Below the pieces are notes generated by a model, which was given only the letters and a program-made list of their open reading frames with translations, did no database searches and was not told where the DNA came from. Below, in pieces: positions 55,195-64,000 of a stretch of DNA of 64,000 nucleotides (its first letter is position 1; each line of letters starts with the position of its first letter). The stretch is taken from contig NC_061122.1 in the NCBI RefSeq assembly GCF_002878395.1, positions 82,741,455 to 82,805,454 of the forward strand. Reading direction: 5' to 3'. The position numbers and the translations under genes were made by a program. This DNA comes from Capsicum annuum. Taxonomy: Eukaryota > Streptophyta > Magnoliopsida > Solanales > Solanaceae.

Positions 55195-58100
55195 GATAAA
55201 ATACCTAAGAATGTGGCCTTGTAATTTTTTTTGTTTATTGGTGATGATCATGATATGTGTTGTGTTGTATCCTTATTGTGTGTTGTTTCTAACTTGTGAG
55301 AAGGTTGTCTTGACATATGTTAACATGTTAACTTGTGTTTATGCTGGCCTCACCCCCCCATTCAAGGACACATAATTCAAGTGGAGGAGAATTAAAGCAC
55401 CTAGACTTGAACCCTTGTAAGAATAACAATTTTTTTTGTGTCATTAGAGTGGGTACGATTGTGTGCTTGAGTCGTACCCTTGGTCTTGAATCATACCCAC
55501 CTTGACCTCTCTATCCATGTCTTGGTCAGTCCATGAGGGTAACACATTGTCCTTTATACGAAATTTCCTTCCCTTGGTCATAACCATACATATGAGTCGT
55601 ATACTATATGATCGTATGGAGTGAGCTCTTGTCTTGGAGTAGACTGGTTTTGATACAAGTGGCGCTTATGAGTTAAGGTTGATTCATACCTTTTGGATAT
55701 AACTTATGAATGAGTGGTCTTACCTTTGGTAGTGTGTGTGACCTAGGAGGAGACTAGGGTACCAGTCAGTGTACCACTCTACCCTAGGATACGAGTCCCT
55801 TAAGTGTGTCATATGGAGAGTCATAACCCTAGATGGGTAAACTTTTCTAGCTCTTTATTAAGGACCTTTTGGTTATTTCCCACACCTAAAACCTTAAACC
55901 CTCTCACAATATAAGGTATTATAATCCCCCAAAGTCTTTATTTATAAGAATCAAACACTCTTAAACACTCAAAAGTTCTTAAAGCAAGATTAGAAGATAG
56001 GGTTTTGAGGTGCTCATATAGTGGGAAGGAGTGAGGATTATTGGTATGTCATCTTATTTAAGGCATGTATCTCTTCCCATTTATAAATAACTCTAAAGCC
56101 AATGTATTTCACACTTGGATTAGTAAGTGTACATGGTGGTTTTGAATCAAATAAAAAGGGTTTTGCTTCTTAATAATGAATAATGATGATTCTTGTTTAT
56201 ACTTGTGTGGTTACAAGTTATTGATGGGAGATTTTGTATGTGGATGATTATAGTATATTTTTTAATATAAAGGTATTTTGTAACACTAGTGTTGATGATA
56301 ACTACCATTAAATAACCTTATTATAAGTATGCACAAAAGGTGTTTATGACAATATCTAAGTGAATTGTCTAGTCAATTGTTGATAATGTGTTGAACTAGG
56401 GCAATGGCCCAATAATTAGTAATGATTAATATATAATGTGATAAAGGTATTGTGAATCATGCAATGTGAATTGGTAAACTTTTTGGCTTAGGGGCTAATG
56501 AGAGGGTGAAACCCTAAATATAATAACGAGTGAGAATTGTGTATTGAACTAAGTATGGTGAAAATACATTATAACATTGCTAATATATGGTAAATAGTTT
56601 GTGTGGTTATTGATTACCATAACGTAAATTGTGATGAAATGAGTTAAGGCATTGTCCTATTGAAATAGTTAAGCAATGAAGACTCCCATGAGGGCTATAT
56701 AATCATGTAAAGTGTTGAATATGGATAGATGCATTAAATCCCCTATGTGATGAGTCGAACGTGTGTTAATTCTTGGTAAATAGTTGGTAAAGGCCTTATT
56801 GGCCATGTAATGATGAAATGCATATCCTTGATAGTGGGTTGACTAAATGGTCATAGTCCCCAAAGTATGAACTTAAATTGTGTTTGAATACAAGTTGCGT
56901 ATAATATAAATAAGTATGAATAATTATTGGTAGGAGTCTTGATGTCCATGAATAAACTTTCATTGTGTTACAAAACTAAGGCCTTAGGCCTAACCAGGTG
57001 AGTAACGGCCAAATAGGCTGATAGAGATTATGTGATGGTCTATGGTATTGATATGTAACCTTGATGTCTTGAATGCCCCAAAATGGGTTGACTTCCTATG
57101 TGATAATTTAAATCAGTGCTAGTATATATGAATCGACGTATTGGTTTATGGTGTAAGTCCGCTTGCCAGATGAGGCGTGTTGGTTAGTAGTCCAAGTCTG
57201 CATACCAGATGTGGCGTGTTGGTTTGTGGTCCAAGTCCGCTTACCATATGAGGCGTGTTGATTTATGGTCTAAGTTTGCTTATCATATGAGATGTGTTGG
57301 TTTGTGTCTAAGTCTATTTACTACGTGAGGCATATTGGTTTATGGTCTAAGTCCGCTTACCACATGAGGCATATTGGTTTATGATCTAAGTCTGCTTACC
57401 ACATGAGACGTGTTGGTTTATAGTCTAAGTCCTCTTACCATATGAGGCATAATGTTTTATGGACCAAGTTTGCTTACTATAAAAGATGTGTTGGCTCATG
57501 TCCCCTATGCCTACAGTAGCGTAAAGGACTTCCCGTGTCTAGAGTATAAGGGAGAAAGGTTGGTAGTCCCTCACTCCTTGTCTTGTGAATGAATGTGTCA
57601 TAAATGGATGCTATGATTTGCTTCATGATTTGACTTATCCTCTCATTATATGCATATGTGTCTTCAATATGCCTCTTTTTATGTAAATATGATCACCTAT
57701 GAAGGATTGACATAGATTTGAATGACTATACTATTTCTTCTTATTCTTGAGTTATATGCTAGCATTACAACTGCTAGCCATCCCAGAATGCTACATCTTT
57801 ATGCGACGTAGACCCCAAAGCTTCTTCTTCTTTTCCTGCATAGTGGTTAGGTGATCAAAGTGGATCGAGTATTGACTCAAAGTGCTGAGCTTCCTTTCTT
57901 TGGAAGACATTCATCTCTTGGTCTCTTATCTTTAGATTTAGTCTCTTTTGGACTTAGTTTGGCTATTGTCGTGGTCTTATCCTGACATATACTTTTATTA
58001 ACATCAGTTTTGTATAGAGGCATTGTGAATGATTGTGGACTTGGGAATATTGTCGAGATGAATCTAATGGATTGTATAGACATATCTAAGCTATGACTTA

Positions 58101-58251
58101 TGTTGTGTTCCTTCTATCTTATATTATGGATTGGAGTTCCTTCAACTCCTATGATATGATGAGGCATTTGTGGGTTATCAGTAAGTGCAACCTATAGTTC
58201 ATGTGAACTTGATATACCCATATGATATGGCCCAAAGTTCAATTTGTGTCA
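55195..58251 (+). mobile_element. Solo LTR inserted in the D 5' LTR
   Basis: About 3.06 kb interrupting D LTR homology (compare 48060-48130 with 55160-55190 plus 58255-58290). Starts ATAAAATACC (probably TGTAAAATACC mutated) and ends AATTTGTGTCA. Contains AGGACCTTTTGGTTATTTCC (about 55861-55880), GGTATGTCATC at 56045, a 39-bp array (57143-57492) and CTGCATAGTGGTTAGGTGATC, which matches the A LTR near 20175. No internal coding sequence, primer site or polypurine tract, hence solo LTR. Target duplication not confirmed. Confidence 0.7.
57143..57492 (+). repeat. 39-bp tandem repeat, nine units, in the solo LTR
   Basis: Units start at 57143, 57182, 57221, 57260, 57299, 57337, 57376, 57415 and 57454. 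All are 39 bp except the fifth (38 bp). Each has a GGTTTATGGTCTAAGTCCGC head and a TTACCACATGAGGCGTGTT tail. Confidence 0.95.
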
Positions 58252-58498
58252 ATAGCACACAAATTGATACATACACTGGACACATTATGATTACACCTAA
58301 CAACTCATAATATCTCATTACGTATCTTAGTAAGAAACTCATACTCAGAGAAGAATCAAGACTCAAACTTATTAGTTTGGGTATGACTCAACCCATTGAG
58401 TTGTCAAGACATCTGAAGACTCTAGGGGTCCATCCATAACCAAGGAAGTAAGCCCAAAGCTTAAGAAATTTTCTAGTGTAAAAATGTGGGGTGTTTCA
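58252..58498 (-). repeat. 5' LTR of element D, outer U3 part
   Basis: Resumes after the solo LTR and ends GGGGTGTTTCA at 58498, parallel to 48331-48338. Confidence 0.85.
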
Positions 58499-59400
58499 TA
58501 GTACTTGGACATGTTCATCATAGTTTTTATAGATGACATCCTCATATAACTATAGTGAAAGAGATCATGCAGACCATTTGAAGATTGTATTGCAAACCCT
58601 TAAGGATCAATAGTTATTTGCTATGTTTAGTAAGTGTGAATTCTAGGTCAGATTAGTAGCCTTCTTTGGCCACATCATTTTCAGTGATGGGATTTGAGTT
58701 GATCCTCAAAAGACCAAAGTAGAAAAAAATAGCCTAGATCGATCTCTCCATCAGACATTAGGAGTTTTTTTGGTCTTGCTAGATATTATAGAAGGTTTGT
58801 TAAAGGGTTTTTTTTTATTTCTTCTCGCATGTCTCGACTAACCCAGAAGAAAGTCAAATTTCAATAGTCAGATTCCTATGATAAGAGTTTTCAGGAGTTA
58901 CAAACTCGATCACTTCTACTCAAGTCTTGACTTTACCAGATGACACAGATAGGTTTGTAGTTTATTGTGATTCTTCTGGAGTTGGTCTAGGTTATGTGTT
59001 ATGCAGTTAGGTAAGGTCATAGATTATGCCTCTAGACAACTTAAACCGCATGAGAAGAATTACCCAACCCATGACCTTGAGTTGACTATAAATTTTTTTG
59101 CCTTAAAGATTTAAAGGTATTACTTTTATAGGGTTCATGTTGGTGTGTTTATGGAACATAAGAGTTTACAGTTTGTGTTCGCGTAGAAAGTCCTAAATCT
59201 TGATCAGATAAGGTGACTTGAATTTTTGAAAGACTATGATATGAGTATGTTGTATCACCCAGGTAAGGCCAATGTAGTAGCTGATACCCATAGTAGATTG
59301 TATATGAGAAGTGTTGTGCATGTTAAGGATGATAAAAAGGAGTTATTTTAGGAGATTTATCAGCTTACAAAGTTAGGTGTTCGGTTGGTTGATTCATCTG
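58499..59400 (+). pseudogene. Element E RT C-terminus and RNase H
   Basis: Opens with YLDMFIIVFIDDILI (58502-58546, catalytic FIDD at 58526-58537), then a stop. Further: HADHLKIVLQTLKDQ, then FFGHIIFSDGI with stop, VDPQKTKVE, and after a frameshift FGLARYYRRFVKGFF-like text. RNase H blocks: [16 protein letters not shown] (about 58950), [20 protein letters not shown] (about 59030-59090), then [19 protein letters not shown] (about 59225-59282). Many stops from Gln, Trp and Arg codons. Confidence 0.85.
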
Positions 59401-59519
59401 AAGGTAATATATAGGCTCAGAATGGTTCACAATCTTTATTGGTTGTTGAAGTAAAAGAAAAGTAAGATAGGGATCCTATTTTTATCAAGTTAAAGGAGGA
59501 AGTTAGGAATTAGAAGGTT

Positions 59520-60790
59520 GAGGTTTTCTTCCAAGGAGGAGATGGTATGCTTCATTATTAAGGAAACTTATGTGTTCCATGTGTTGATCATTTGAGATAA
59601 TGAATATTAGCTGAAGAGCATGGTGCATGATACTTTATTCACCCAGGAGCCACTATGATATACTGTGATTTGTGGGAAATTTATTAGTAGAGTAGTATGA
59701 AGAAAGATATTGCAGAATTTATGGCTAAGTGTTCAAGTTGTCATCAGTTTAAGGTTGAGAACCAAAGTCCTAGAAGTATGCTTTAGGAGTTTAGCATCCC
59801 CATTTAGAAGTAGGAGGTGGTTAACATGGATTTTATGAAAGGATTGCCTTCTACGCATTGTTAGCTTAATTCAATATAGGTCATTGTAGATTGAATGACC
59901 AATCCATCCCATTTGTTACCATTTCATACTTCGTACTCAGTTGAGTATTATAATAAGCTCTATCTCAGGGTATTGGTAAAGTTGTATAGGGCTCCATTAA
60001 CAGTAATTTCATACACAGTTACTCAGTTTAGCTCTTACTTTTTGAAGGATTTTAAGAAAGGTCTTGGTACCCTAGTCCATCTCAGTACAAATTTTCATCC
60101 TCAGACAGATGGTCAGGTAGAGTAGACTATTTAGACTTTATAAGACATGTTAAGGGCTTATATTATTGACTTTAAGGGTAGTTGGGATGACTATTTACTT
60201 TTGACTGAGTTTGCCTACAATAATAACTATCACTCTAGTATTCAGATGGCTCTATTTAAGGATCTCAATGGAAGGAGATGTAGATCTCCTGTTAGTTGAT
60301 TTCACATAGATGAGGCTGCTTTGATAGGGCTAGTTTTAGTATATAAGGCAATAGAGAAATTTTAGTTTACCCACGAATGGATAAAAACAACCTAGAGTCA
60401 TCAGAAATCCTATGCACAAGTGAGGAGGATAAATCTTGAGTTTAATATTAGTGACTTGGTTTATTTGAAGATTTTGTCCATGAAAAGGGGTGAAGATATT
60501 TGGAAAGAAGGGGTAGCTAAGTCCCAAATATTTTCTCCCATATAAAATTTTGAGCTATTTTTGGAAGGTAGCTTATGAGTTGGAGTTGCCTGCAAATTTG
60601 GTATCAGTACATCCGGTTAAGGTTAAGGTTCTTATTTAAGATCCTTTACCGTTAGATTCATATGTTGAGGAATAAAGTAGTTCCTTTGGTTAAGGTTCTA
60701 TGGAGAAATTAGTCCATTGAGGGAGCTTCTTGGGGAGAAAAAGCAGATATGCAAGCCAAGTATCCTCCTCTTTCTCCACGAATTTAGATC
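59520..60790 (+). pseudogene. Element E integrase and chromodomain tail
   Basis: Zinc domain: HPGATMIYCDLWEIY (about 59638-59685) and FMAKCSSCHQFKVENQSP (about 59720-59770). Core: NMDFMKGLPSTHC (first Asp, about 59825). The frame 59895-60125 reads TNPSHLLPFHTSYSVEYYNK, LYRAPLTVISYTVTQFSSYF and HPQTDGQVE (Glu). The second catalytic Asp is replaced by Tyr (ISYTVTQF). A C-terminal KSYAQVRRINLEFN and SDLVYLKILSMKRG lead to 60500, then LRNKVVPLVKVLWRNxSIEG and ADMQAKYPPLSP (about 60660-60780), a chromodomain tail in shifted frames. Inactive. Confidence 0.85.
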
Positions 60791-61013
60791 CAACTTAAGT
60801 TAATGGTTCTCACTTAAGTTATTCTCTCATTTTCTATGTCGGATATATAACCATCCTTATGTCATTACATGGATTCATGAATTCAATTCAGTCAATATAT
60901 CATATTTTATACTAAGTTATTTAATCATGATTTATCTCATAAGTATTTGGTATACAATCTCAGTTTTCTTAGTATCTCAGCTTAAATAGTTTTATTCAAA
61001 GAAAAATGATCCC

Positions 61014-61025
61014 AAGGGGGAGATA
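61014..61025 (+). other. Polypurine tract of element E
   Basis: AAGGGGGAGATA, directly before the LTR start TGTAATACCC at 61027. Confidence 0.88.
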
Positions 61026-61414
61026 TTGTAATACCCTGTATGATCCTAGGCTCATTTCCAACTCCTAGTCATATGTTTAAGGGTTCCAATGCATAAATTT
61101 TACACTAATTTAAATATAAAGGACTTAATAATTTTTAAGACCCAAGAATTCAAGGATTTTATTTTTTGCCTTCTCAAGTCTGAAACATTGATTTATGAGT
61201 TGCAATATTTTTAGGGATGTAAAAAGGGTCATTTAGGAGGGTTTTGGAACGTTCGGAACTGGTTTGAGGTGATTTTTAACCTCGGAGTCTATAAGCCTCT
61301 ATGATATTGGCATGTCACAGAGGTTAGCCTCCGTAATAACCACCATGACGCGGAGGCTATATTTTCCTGCTTTCTTAATTAAAAATCCAAGGGGTATTTT
61401 TGTCTTTCCCTAGA

Positions 61415-61690
61415 AAGTTGTATAGGCTATGACCCTCTTTAGATTATTCTGTAATATTCTAGTGGTTGCCACTAGGAATGACATCATAGCTCCTACAAAA
61501 GTAATAATATTCTTATGCTTGATCTTGTAAATCCACTTGCAGCCAATGGCTTCTTTCCCTCTAGGTAGTGATACTAAGTCTTATTATTTTTTCCTAGGCA
61601 TTAATGTCTTTCTATATAGCATCTCTCTAGAAAAAATGATTGGAGGCTTATTTTATTTACCAGCTCATGTAGTACTCACCCCTATGTCTA
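61415..61690 (-). pseudogene. Ty1/copia reverse-transcriptase fragment captured in the LTR
   Basis: Absent from the sister LTR copy (compare 35343-35365). On the minus strand, 61580-61505 reads [20 protein letters not shown] and then KHKN, the start of the Ty1/copia RT domain (the LP-x-GKK-IGCKW signature). Upstream, in broken frame, RDAI-KDINA-EKI matches the family's 'AM-EI-ALE-N-TW' lead-in (about 61640-61585). The sequence downstream of KHKNI does not look like RT, so the fragment is chimeric or truncated. Not functional. I see no transposon ends or target duplication. Confidence 0.75.
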
Positions 61691-61895
61691 AATGGCCTTA
61701 TGCACCCCATTTGCCCAAACGTCTAAATGATGAATTAAAATGCCAGGAGGGGCATCAATTGTCTATTACCCATCAGTTTTTATACGTAAAAACCTTTCAC
61801 TTTTCCTAAGAACAAAAATTCAAGTTTCTCCTTAAGGATTCAAGCATACAAGGTTCCAATTCAAAGTTTCTTGTCTATGCATTCAAGTAATTAAG

Positions 61896-63067
61896 GTATG
61901 AAGGGGAATTCATCAATGAGTTCCTTTCACCCATTGAGTCCCCAAATCCTTTTTTGTTAAAGTATGAATTTTACCCTCTTTTATGAACCAAATCAATGTT
62001 AATTATGAAATTCATCCATTTTTCCTTAGTTTTTTTTAAATTCAGTCCATGCTAATAAACTTTCGCATGAGAATCATGATCTTATATGATTTGAGTTCCA
62101 ATCACCTTGTCATGATCAGTGAATACCATGTTAAATTATTATGTTATGAATTAAACCATGTGAGAATGTTGTCCTTCCAAGTTTAACGCATCCCCATGTT
62201 TAAATTTATGTAATTTATCAGTTTAGGGAAATGCATAATGTTTTGGGTCACTGAATCATGACTTCCTAGCAGTGTATTGAATAATGTAATTGTGTTTAAA
62301 GAGTCATTTAGTGCTGGAAGTTTCTGAACACTCAATACATATGTGTTTTCTCATGTTTCATAATTTCAAGTAATAAATCAGTCAAATCATGATTCTATTA
62401 TCATATTCAGTTTGTTATTATTATGTTAAGCACTATCAGTTGTGATGTCCAGTTTACCTTAGTCATAACCAGTGTCAATTCAGTTAGGAGTATGATTTAG
62501 CACCAAGTGAACCTAGGGATGGAGGCTCACCTGCCAGTAGAGGGTGTGATCTTTAGTAGCAATCCCTAAGTTCTCAAACTACATAGACAATGTAGGTTTT
62601 AAGAGGTCTTCCTACTAGTTGAGGGTTGGCACTCTCTTAGGGGAAACTACCAGAAGAGGGTGACTCTTTATCCCTTAGGTATGCTAGTTTAGTGGATCCA
62701 TATAACCAGTGTTAGTACCCGTAGAAAGGTACTAACACCCTTCCAATTGGGGTTATAGGTTTGACACCAATTAGCTTATATTGGGGCATGTCAGTTACAT
62801 AATAGCTCCCACAATTTTAGTCAGTACTCAGTCTATATGAATTTAGGTTTACTTGACCAGGTATTTAAATTACCAGTTATTCAGTCAACCAGTTTACAGA
62901 TTATTTTAGTACATACATTATTTGGTCTTGTATCCTACTTTTTTACATGTTCATGCATCCATGTTAAGTTTCCATATGTATTTCAGTTAGTCCTTACCTC
63001 ATGTATTATTACATTCAAAGTACTGGTCACATATTTTTCTTTTGTGCTATGTTGTCTTATAACATAG
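61896..63067 (+). other. Putative LTR-resident leader intron, element E
   Basis: AAG|GTATGAAGGGG to ATAACATAG|GTTTGG, 1172 bp. Same LTR position as in B and C. Confidence 0.35.
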
Positions 63068-63470
63068 GTTTGGACTCTTAGTTCCTTGATCATCCTTAGA
63101 CATCTCAGTACCTCCTAGCAACAGTAGTGGTGTGTCCCTATTGAGGACAAGATGTATTTCTTGTATTATCTTTAGTACTTTATTTATCTTAGATAGTTCT
63201 AATTAGTTAGGGGTTTGTCGCGTCAACTACTTATGTTTTTAGAGGCTTTCAGACAGTCATTCTAGTTTTCTGCTTTATCAGTGTTCAAACATGTTTCATA
63301 TTTCACTATTACATCTTATTAGACTTTATCAATTTATATTTTGCATATGATGTTTCATTATTATTTTATTTAGTGGTTAGAACAGGTATCAGATCTTGGG
63401 TTAGCTTGGGGTCACTCATGGCTTTAAGCACCATGTCATGACTAGGGGGTATCCTCAGGTCTGACAAAAT

Positions 63471-63486
63471 TTTGTATCAAAATGTA
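63471..63486 (+). other. Decayed primer-binding site after the E LTR
   Basis: TTTGTATCAAAATGTA, five bases after the LTR end, compare TTGGTATCAAAGCCTA at 39645. Confidence 0.5.
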
Positions 63487-63496
63487 TGTTTATCAT

Positions 63497-64000
63497 TTTG
63501 ATTCAAAATTCTCAATTGCCCATAAATCTTTGTGTATTTAAGGCATGGTACTCCTCCCTAACTATTATTTTGTAAAATGATGTGTTTTATATTACAATTC
63601 ATGTGGTTTGATGTTGGAATTGAACATGGGTTGAGGGTTTTTGAATATTTGCTTTTGAATAATGTTTTCGATGGTTTACATAGGATTGTTCATGCTTTAT
63701 TCATGGTTTTGAACTTATGGGCTGAATGGGTATAGTGAATAACCTAGGGGATCCCCATTTTATTAATATGGACCATTTAAGTGATTATGACCTCAATCCT
63801 ATATTGTGAAATTGGTTTTGAATATGAAAGTATGCACATTGAACTATTTTTGAACTATTGCATAATGTGAAAGGCTAGTGATGCATAATGGTTTTAAATT
63901 GAACCTTGTGGGGGTTGTTTAACTCCCTAAGATAGTATATAATTTAACCAAGGGGGTTTGTGAACTCCCCTAAGTGATGATAATTGGTTTGGCATGTTGT
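63497..64000 (+). repeat. LTR fragment of the A/D family, runs off the window
   Basis: Aligns with 19100-19590 of the element A LTR: AATTGCCCATAAAT, AAGGCATG, GTGGTTTTGAT-like, ACATGGGTTGAGGG, CTATATTGTGAAATT, GAACTATTTTTGAACTATTG, GATAATTGGTTTGGCATGTT. No coding sequence. Confidence 0.88.

Larger units (their letters stand above)
47225..58498 (-). mobile_element. Tekay element D, minus strand
   Basis: Minus-strand order from right to left: 5' LTR (53241-58498, containing a solo LTR), primer site (53224-53238), gag, PR, RT, RNase H, IN, polypurine tract (48339-48352), 3' LTR (to about 47225). Same LTR family as element A. No 5-bp target duplication could be confirmed because the left LTR end is lost. 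Confidence 0.88.
58499..61026 (+). mobile_element. Element E, 3' half of a Tekay element
   Basis: Begins abruptly within RT at the boundary of element D and runs through RNase H, IN and chromodomain to a polypurine tract (61014-61025) and LTR (61027-63466). The 5' half (gag to RT fingers) is not found in the window unless it was lost between 35905 and 58499. Confidence 0.85.
61027..63466 (+). repeat. LTR of element E (followed by a primer-site-like sequence)
   Basis: TGTAATACCC to CAGGTCTGACA, 2440 bp. Contains a hairpin AGCCTCCG/CGGAGGCT (61329-61361), GGGGTATTTTTGTCTTTCCC (about 61391), a copia-derived insertion (about 61415-61690), donor-like AAG|GTATGAAGGGG (61896), CCAGNNGAGGGT motifs (62529, 62608, 62647) and acceptor-like ATAACATAG|GTTTGG (63067). 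It is followed by AAATTTTGTATCAAAATG, a decayed methionine-type primer site. Confidence 0.88.

Noticed and set aside
57143..57492. Regular repeats that could suggest a CRISPR array
   Set aside because: Head-to-tail degenerate 39-bp units without spacers, in a plant LTR.
57143..57492. 39 bp is 13 codons, so a repetitive protein was considered
   Set aside because: The fifth unit is 38 bp and shifts the frame. No start, no extended frame, and the context is an LTR.
61537..61809. Plus-strand 90-codon frame
   Set aside because: It is antisense to the copia RT fragment, which reads convincingly on the minus strand.

Overview
This window is plant nuclear heterochromatin built almost entirely of nested, decayed LTR retrotransposons. 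I found no convincing host gene, rRNA, tRNA or CRISPR array. The coding remnants are gag-PR-RT-RNaseH-IN-chromodomain series of Ty3/gypsy chromoviruses of the Del/Tekay type, plus gag-PR-(RT deleted)-RNaseH-IN of the Athila lineage. LTR style, methionine-tRNA primer sites and AT-rich composition suggest a dicot, most likely Solanaceae (pepper, tobacco, tomato or potato type). The genus is not provable from sequence alone.

Layout: 1-2203, minus-strand LTR cut by the window edge. 2441-4597, plus-strand LTR fragment of a related family. 4630-7120 plus 16797-20553, Tekay element A (gag to chromodomain, then 3' LTR), split inside RNase H by a minus-strand Athila-type element (7121 to about 16792). 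The Athila element has lost its RT domain and carries a Stowaway-like MITE in its 5' LTR. 20554-20831 plus 28561-28672, the 5' LTR of element F, split by Tekay element C (20832-28560; near-match 5-bp target duplication). 28673-32544, the non-coding interior of F between a recognisable PBS and PPT, followed by its 3' LTR. 34906-35905, an LTR fragment of the E family, joined to an Athila-type 3' fragment (35906-37204 and 47151-about 47200). That fragment is split by element B (37205-47150), the best-preserved full-length Tekay element, with a perfect CTTAT target duplication. About 47225-58498, minus-strand Tekay element D, whose 5' LTR contains a 3-kb solo LTR (about 55195-58251) with a nine-unit 39-bp array. 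58499-63466, the 3' half of Tekay element E with its LTR, which has swallowed a Ty1/copia reverse-transcriptase fragment. 63497-64000, an LTR fragment of the A/D family running off the window.

Every coding frame is broken by stops and frameshifts, so nothing here is likely to be autonomous. The more interesting signals lie in the LTRs. Several diverged families share a putative leader intron (AAG|GTATGTGGGG to ATAG|GTTCAG), a promoter-proximal block like GGGGCATTTTGGTC, and an adjacent cluster of short self-complementary repeats whose position is conserved but whose sequence is not. Element F looks like a LARD-type non-autonomous element. All coordinates marked 'about' are eye-aligned.
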